From Ensifer sp. BR816 (GTDB taxonomy: Bacteria; Pseudomonadota; Alphaproteobacteria; Rhizobiales; Rhizobiaceae): a stretch of 64,000 nucleotides of DNA. Shown here one piece after another: positions 62,760 through 64,000 of the stretch. Within the stretch, counting starts at the first letter, position 1; each line of letters opens with the position of its first letter. The position numbers were made by a program, and so were the translations under genes. Under the pieces are notes generated by a model that was given only the letters and a program-made list of their open reading frames with translations, was not told where the DNA came from and ran no database searches. The stretch lies in NCBI RefSeq assembly GCF_000378985.1, contig NZ_KB905370.1:5516799-5580798 (forward strand). Direction: 5' to 3'.

Positions 62760-63073
62760 CTTAACTCTTTGAATTTCTTGCGCGATTGAAGCGATGCCGT
62801 GGCGGAAGATGGGCCGCCGGCGGGTGATCATGACTGCCCGTGACACGCACTTGAAAAAGCTGCATTTTCCTGTCGGAAGTCATTCCGTTTTAAATCATTC
62901 TGCGCTAAGGGAAGACGGAGCGGGGACGGAATCTGCCTCGCGGAGCATGGTTTCCCAGGGATTGGATCCCATCTGGGGCAAAACCATGATCAATGTCCGA
63001 GACACGTCAGCGACTTCGTGCACCTGGGCGTACGTTGGCGTTGAGATGGGTAGACGGGAGCCGTTTGAAAGCC
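62760..63073. other. Intergenic region with a long imperfect hairpin (repeat-like)
   Basis: These 314 bp contain no supported gene. At 62946-62988, CATGGTTT pairs with AAACCATG, inner CCCAG pairs with CTGGG, and innermost GGAT with ATCC, a nested hairpin of the kind seen in rhizobial mosaic repeats. The preceding 62870-62920 stretch (GTCGGAAGTCATTCCGTTTT and following) also resembles such elements. Family assignment is tentative. Confidence 0.4.
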
Positions 63074-63379
63074 ATGTCCGCGAAGATCTATCGTCCCGCG
63101 AAGACAGCCATGCAGTCCGGCAAGGCCAAGACGCATCTGTGGATGCTGGAGTTCGACCAGGAAAAGCCGCGCACGATCGACCCGATCATGGGCTACACGA
63201 GTTCAGGCGACATGCGGCAGCAGTTGCGGTTGACCTTCGAAACCGCCGAACAGGCGATCGCCTATGCCGAACGCAATGGCATCGAATACCGCGTGATCGC
63301 GCCCAAGGACGCGACGCGCAAGAATGTGTCCTATTCGGACAATTTCCGTTTCAACCGGATGCAGCCCTGGACCCATTGA
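63074..63379 (+). CDS. NDUFS4-like complex I accessory protein (ETC complex I subunit region)
   Basis: A 101-aa member of the NDUFS4/ETC complex I conserved-region family. It has AKIYRPAKTAMQSGKAKTHLWMLEF, then DPIMGYTSSGDMRQQLRLTFETAEQAIAYAERNGI, and ends KNVSYSDNFRFNRMQPWTH. In Alphaproteobacteria and mitochondria this supernumerary subunit stabilises the NADH-dehydrogenase module of respiratory complex I. ATG 63074 (MSAKIYRPAK) is chosen; the open frame to 62993 is not family-like. It lies between tRNA-Pro and tRNA-Arg. Confidence 0.9.
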   Translation: MSAKIYRPAKTAMQSGKAKTHLWMLEFDQEKPRTIDPIMGYTSSGDMRQQLRLTFETAEQAIAYAERNGIEYRVIAPKDATRKNVSYSDNFRFNRMQPWTH

Positions 63380-63406
63380 GGTCTGCGGCAGGGCGACCGG
63401 CCCAAC

Positions 63407-63483
<77 letters not shown>

Positions 63484-63605
63484 ACCTACAAGTAATTGAT
63501 TTAGTTACAAATTATTCCGGGTCTTCGTTGTGGCTGCGACCAGTATTTTATTCGCGAGCCGCTTTATATCGTGTTCCCGGCTTTTCTGGTATGACAGCTT
63601 TAGGG

Positions 63606-64000
63606 TCATTTCTGCAGGCTGCAGACGAATCCGCTGCACAGATAAGGCGTGTTCACGCCTCCGAGGACCGGCCGCAGGATCAAAAACAGCGGCAGATTCC
63701 AAAGCATCATCAGGTGCACAGCCGCATCGATCCGCTTGTTCTTGAACCATAGACTGCGGAGGATAAGCAGAAGGATAGCGGTTCCCCACGATCCGCGCGG
63801 CTTCACTTCGGTTGAGCGGAAGTTCTGGAAGATGTTTGCAAGGCCGAATTCCGTATAGCGGAAATAGTCATGCGGCGCGTCGTGCAGCGGGAACTGAAAC
63901 GGCGTCGACACGAATACCCTGCCACCCGGCTTCAAGATTTTATGGATGTTCTCTGAAGCTTTGAACGGCTCGCGGACGTGCTCCAGCACCTCAGCGCAGA
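63606..64000 (-). CDS. Class I SAM-dependent methyltransferase (5' end outside window)
   Basis: The frame is open through the right edge of the window, so the N-terminal part is missing. Visible is the methyltransferase_11-type motif IV AEVLEHVREPFKASENIHKILKPGGRVFVSTPF, followed by YFRYTEFGLANIF and a hydrophobic C-terminal stretch (AVHLMMLWNLPLFLILRPVLGG). The apparent GTG at 63989 is internal to motif IV. Such enzymes occur in polysaccharide and glycolipid clusters, but the substrate cannot be inferred from this fragment. The gene converges with tRNA-Arg and may mark the start of another region. Confidence 0.8.
   Translation of the reverse strand, partial: CAEVLEHVREPFKASENIHKILKPGGRVFVSTPFQFPLHDAPHDYFRYTEFGLANIFQNFRSTEVKPRGSWGTAILLLILRSLWFKNKRIDAAVHLMMLWNLPLFLILRPVLGGVNTPYLCSGFVCSLQK

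Overview
This 64 kb window is ordinary alphaproteobacterial chromosome, almost certainly from the genus Sinorhizobium (Ensifer). The reasons are a full-length ExoR, a fused SecDF, linked PopZ-like and ValS genes, DUF1127 genes next to an alpha-r14 small RNA, PHB polymerase beside an aminotransferase-homoserine dehydrogenase pair, and two-palindrome RIME/ABC-type intergenic repeats. The species cannot be fixed from the sequence alone. About 51 protein genes, seven tRNA genes and one sRNA are supported; the first and last protein genes run off the window.

Layout. 1-4.8 kb: exbB (5' end missing), exbD, a PIMT-type methyltransferase, the outer-membrane channel TolC and a PopZ-like pole organiser. 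5-13.2 kb: valS, a FadL-type outer-membrane protein, exoR, xthA (minus strand) and cardiolipin synthase. 13.2-24 kb: erpA (minus), dgt, argS, a very long SPOR-domain membrane protein, nagZ, scpA-scpB and an orphan ABC ATPase. 24-31 kb: tatA-tatB-tatC, serS, surE, pcm, a conserved hypothetical and an NlpD-like lipoprotein. 31-38.7 kb: a DUF815 ATPase (minus), yajC, secDF, an Mth938-domain protein, a squalene/phytoene-synthase-like protein, a membrane-anchored hypothetical and trmFO (minus). 38.7-40.2 kb: two DUF1127 genes, an alpha-r14 sRNA and tRNA-Leu, all minus. 40.6-54.4 kb: tig, sthA (minus), corA, radC-map-sfsA (minus, overlapping), phaC (minus), a small lipoprotein, an aminotransferase, hom and recJ. 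54.5-59.0 kb: four tRNA-Glu genes, two pointing right and two pointing left, enclosing four exported proteins of unknown function. 59.2-64 kb: a DUF882 lipoprotein, gloA, a double cold-shock protein, DUF192, tRNA-Pro, an NDUFS4-like protein, tRNA-Arg and a truncated methyltransferase.

How it fits together. Much of the window concerns the cell envelope and protein export: Tat, YajC-SecDF, TolC, ExbBD, a SPOR protein, NagZ, an NlpD-like factor, cardiolipin synthase and ExoR. Translation and replication housekeeping is interleaved with it. The Mth938 and squalene-synthase-like neighbours are bacterial relatives of two human complex I assembly factors, and an NDUFS4-like gene lies near the right end.

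The least explained stretch is 54.8-58.6 kb. It encodes an 89-aa lipoprotein, a 495-aa exported coiled-coil protein with internal repeats, and two secreted proteins (230 and 119 aa) that share a gap-free C-terminal domain with two conserved cysteines. Promoter-plus-tRNA-Glu units of about 186 bp flank this block in inverted orientation, a layout that could permit inversion or cassette exchange. This is the best candidate here for an undescribed system.
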